DNA from: Dasyornis broadbenti
Lineage: Eukaryota; Chordata; Aves; Passeriformes; Dasyornithidae
Assembly (NCBI GenBank): GCA_013397935.1
Contig: VZRN01000634.1
Coordinates: 622,093-686,092, forward strand
Direction: 5' to 3'
Length of the DNA stretch: 64,000 nucleotides
The translations under genes were made by a program, and so were the position numbers. This document shows, in pieces, positions 60,437 to 64,000 of the stretch. The notes under the pieces are model-generated. The model worked only from the letters and a program-made list of their open reading frames with translations. It was not told where the DNA came from and searched no databases. Positions within the stretch are counted from its first letter, which is position 1. Every line of letters starts with the position of its first letter.

Positions 60437-60483
60437 AAGGGATCTGACAGTGATGACTGAGGTTTCTTCAGTGTTGATTAGCT
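60437..60483 (-). other. ACSL4: Candidate non-coding 5' exon of ACSL4
   Basis: On the minus strand a T-rich acceptor ending TATATAG is followed by about 47 nt and a strong GTAAGTAC donor. Mammalian ACSL4 has non-coding 5' exons upstream of the start exon. The pairing of sites is the only evidence. Confidence 0.25.
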
Positions 60484-63400
60484 CTATATAAAAACAGGAA
60501 AAAAAGAACATATTATAAGTTGGGACTTTTTCTGCCTTGCAGAAAGGAGGAATCTTTAGAACTTCCACCCTACTGCTCCTAAGCAGCACAGGCTGTGAAT
60601 TCAGACAGAGAAGACTTTCATATTCCATATGGCCCATTCCTCTGACTGAAGGCAGAAACAAGAAGCCCTTTGTCACTCTTGATAGATGAGTATCAGTAGA
60701 AATACAAACTCAGGACTACCCACAGCACACACTGTCCAAGAGAGTCATAAGGAACATGAATTGGATTTGGGGTATTGAGGTAAGAGAAGAGTTTCCAGAA
60801 CAATATCATGTTTATAGAGGCAGAAGGGCCTCACTGGTCCCATGACCAGTGCAATAAAAGATGGCTGTGTGTAACTGCAGAGGTAAAGCTCCAAGAAGTC
60901 TACTGCATCATCATTCTCTGGGACTACTTGGTTTTACATATAGAAAGAAAGCTTTAACTGATGTTTAAACCAGTTATATTTCAATAGCCTTCCCCATAAG
61001 TCTAAGACTTCAATCAATCAGCTTTTACAGACTGAAACAGAATTAAATGTCCCTTGCCAAATTCTCCTATGAAGACTTTCACTTGAAATACAAAGAAGAG
61101 GCGCTAGAATGTTTTTAGCATTACTGGCACTTGCATGTGGCAGTATAAGATTTTGATCCATTGCAGGATCATCCTAAACTCGTGCTAAATAAATATTTAT
61201 TATATCTTAAATATAATGCATAACAGACTGACATCATGCCATAAAGTACCTTCACACCAACTGTATTCAGTTAGAAGCCCAACTTAGCTATTCAAATTCC
61301 ACCTTATACCTTCAATCTCCTACTTAATTAGACTTTCAGAGAAAGGATGAAATGCAATGTTCACATCAATGCACCATCAAGGACACTTCAAGGTAAGACA
61401 ACTGCATATTACTAAAGTATACCGGTTATGTTCTCAGTAAACTTCCTTATTCCTACAAATAAAATTTAGCACTCATGAAAAATGCCACAGTATCAAGATA
61501 AAACTGTTATTTAACACTGGACTATTTAGAATATGTAGTATTTTCTGTTGGTTTACAATGCTCATTATTTCTCTTGACTGCTGAGCAGAACTAGCCTATT
61601 TAGATGCTTATCTAGCTACTTTAGAAACAGCAGAGCTTCCAGGTGTTGGTGCAGGAAATGCATGTTCCCAGAAAGAGCAGTGTGCATCAGGCATGACTAC
61701 AAGAAAAAACTGAGCAAAAATAGATGTAGTTTCTCTCTTAGATACCTGGTTTTCAGCATCTCCAAAGGATTTTCCTCAGGTGAAGCAGTCTCTAGCAAGT
61801 TTGAAATGTTCTAGAGTTCATTTAACATTTGCAGTGACATGTTACAGTGTTCATACTGGAAACTTCATTTGTGAGGTAGTACTTCCCTTACAGCAGTAAG
61901 GACTGCTGGGCACTTACAAAAATTCTATAGTCCAAGCTTACTCCTGACTGACACTGTACTTCATAGGCTGCCAGAGATGGAAGAGATGTTATCTGAGTAT
62001 AATCTGACTTTTATATCTTTAGTTAAAAGTTTCAGAGACAGATAATAGTCAATACTCTACTCTTGTCCTGTAGCCAGAGCGACAGAACAGAGTTTGAAAT
62101 CAAAGCACAGGTTCTAGAAGAGAAGAGACAGTCTTCTCTTCCTAATTGAACTCGAATCTAAGAAACAACTGGCAGCTATTTTTTTTAATATAGAAAAATA
62201 GCTTTTAAATAGTCACAAAAGCTTATGGGACTAAGTAAGAGCAAAAGTGTGTGTGGGAAACAGAGAGAGGGTTTATGCCTCTGGAACTGACTATTCTCAA
62301 GAGGAGGAAATGCCTTAATCTTCTCTGCGTTTCACTCTTCAAACAGAATCAACTTAATCAGCATCTGCACACACTACTAGAATTTCTAAGTCTAACTCAA
62401 AATCTAAAGTACCCATAGCTAGAAATTTTATCCTATGCAGTTTAACAAGGCAGTAAATTATTATCTTCACTAGGAAAGGCTTTAATTAGCCAAGCCCAAA
62501 ACACTCTAAAGGCTTAACAGCGAAAGTATATATGAACAACAGTGTTTGTTATCCTTCACCTGGTGTTAGAAATCTTGCCAGGGATCCAATTTACTATGGA
62601 ATAACATGATTAGAAGAAAACACAACTTGTTTTTCTGTCTACTTCAAGCATTGTGTTAAAAAAGGTCATCTAGTAAGAAAGATTACATTAAAGAGGAAAA
62701 GGGTAGTGTTCTAGTTTGTGATGGAAACTGGAATCTGCAAAGCAGGTTGTTTCTAGTTTAAAAGCTACACCAGAGGAAATCTGGTTCCTCTGCAACGGTG
62801 CTCTTGCCAACTTCAAATGGAGACACAATTCTTGCTGTAGTGTAAGTGCTCAGGGCTGACTCCTTTCAGGAAGTTCTGAAATCTTCCAAAACAATCCAGT
62901 ATGAGTAACAACCATTTCTGGAATTTCTCTAGCATCCAGGCAGATCTAAACATTTTGGAAACCACAGTGAACATACAGGATTTGTAACTGGAAAAGTGGT
63001 TGTACACAGTAAAAAAAAAAATTGAGTTGACCTGCGTAAGTATGTGGGTGTTCAGTTAGTCAGTTTTTGGAAGGGAACTTGGTCGGTATTTAGTTGTCCT
63101 GAATTTGTTCCAGTACAGGACTGAACGAGGCTGGGATTTCAAAAAGAGATTACAGAAAGACTAAGAAATACCACATTGCCAGGAAGATGCAGCACAAAAA
63201 AAACAAACGAGTACATACTGTCATGCTCTCTACAAGTTTTGATTTTCCAGATTTATACCTAACACACACAATAATGAGAAAACATTTCTACAGCTGAGAA
63301 GACTGATGAAATAGCAGTAAGAGAAGAATCTGATGGCTAATTCCAACTTAGTTGGGGTTAGAAAGATTGAAGGTAAAGAAACTGAAATGATACAGTTTTT

Positions 63401-64000
63401 ATATCATGTTGGCATTTTTATAAAAACAAACTCCAGCAATATTAATGCAGGTTACTCATGGTAGAAAAAAAATTAATGAGGTCTCATTTTTCTTTCTTTC
63501 TTTTGCACAGGCAATTTCTACATATATTCCTCTATTTGCACATTTTGGTACATCACAAAGGGCAGTGAAAATCCAGAGAAAGCCTAACCAAACCTAACCA
63601 ATTTTCAGAAATACTTCTGTACTCTGGCAATGCAATAGAAGCTCAAAGCCTGAGAGTTTGAGAGCTCTCACTATGCCTTACAATGTAAATAGTGGTACCT
63701 ATGTCCCAACAAACAGGGAGAGGGGAAATCAGCTGTAGTGATACAAGTTTAAATATATACATTCTATTTTAAATTGCAAAATTGTAAGTAGTAATAGTTA
63801 ATTGTGTTTCTCTTACTGCTGTTTAAAAAGTAGTTAATACAATGTTTTACTTAGCTAATAGCAAAGGTAAGATTTCTTTTTGGTTTCAAGAAAAATATTA
63901 ATTTTGTCCTTTATATTCATTGGTTCTGCTTACTACCTCAGAACATATATGCTCTTCAAGTCAACCACAAAAAAAAAAAAAATAAAAATAAATTAAAAAA

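Larger units (their letters stand above)
58109..64000 (-). other. ACSL4: Probable 5' intronic region of ACSL4
   Basis: AT-rich, with no CpG island and no coding exon recognised, so the ACSL4 promoter is probably beyond the window end. It holds one intronic repeat copy, a candidate 5' exon and an A-rich run at 63967-64000. Confidence 0.5.

Overview
The window is vertebrate nuclear DNA, almost certainly from a bird. It is AT-rich and gene-poor, with split genes, GT-AG introns and small CpG islands. It carries 5'-truncated CR1 LINE copies of the kind that dominate avian repeats. The three protein genes occur in the order NXT2(+), KCNE5(-), ACSL4(-), the same order and orientation as in human Xq23 (established knowledge), so this is an ordinary conserved synteny block. 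The species cannot be told from the sequence.

Layout. 1-25.9 kb is intergenic. It holds a probable solo retroviral LTR with internal tandem repeats (3.2-4.0 kb), an orphan CpG island with a perfect CRE palindrome (18.7-19.0 kb) and a CR1 fragment beside that island. 25.9-30.6 kb is NXT2: a CpG-island promoter with paired ETS motifs and four coding exons giving 141 aa, followed by 3' UTR sequence that may reach about 32.7 kb. 30.6-37.3 kb is mostly non-coding. 37.3-38.5 kb holds single-exon KCNE5 (101 aa, minus strand) wedged between two CR1 copies. 38.5-43.6 kb is intergenic. 43.6-58.1 kb is the 3' UTR and all fourteen coding exons of ACSL4 on the minus strand; they splice in phase to 711 aa, the length of the human long isoform. 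58.1-64 kb is upstream non-coding ACSL4 sequence, probably a 5' UTR intron; the promoter was not seen and is probably beyond the window.

The genes do unrelated jobs: mRNA export (NXT2), modulation of voltage-gated K+ channels (KCNE5), and activation of polyunsaturated fatty acids (ACSL4). NXT2 and KCNE5 are convergent; KCNE5 and ACSL4 are in tandem. I found no evidence of a novel multi-gene system. The points most worth checking are the orphan CpG island, a perfect 19-bp hairpin downstream of NXT2, the compact KCNE5 with an acidic residue in its membrane helix, an exon-like insert in NXT2 intron 1, related repeat segments and a hairpin in ACSL4 introns, and a likely false duplication at a one-base assembly gap.
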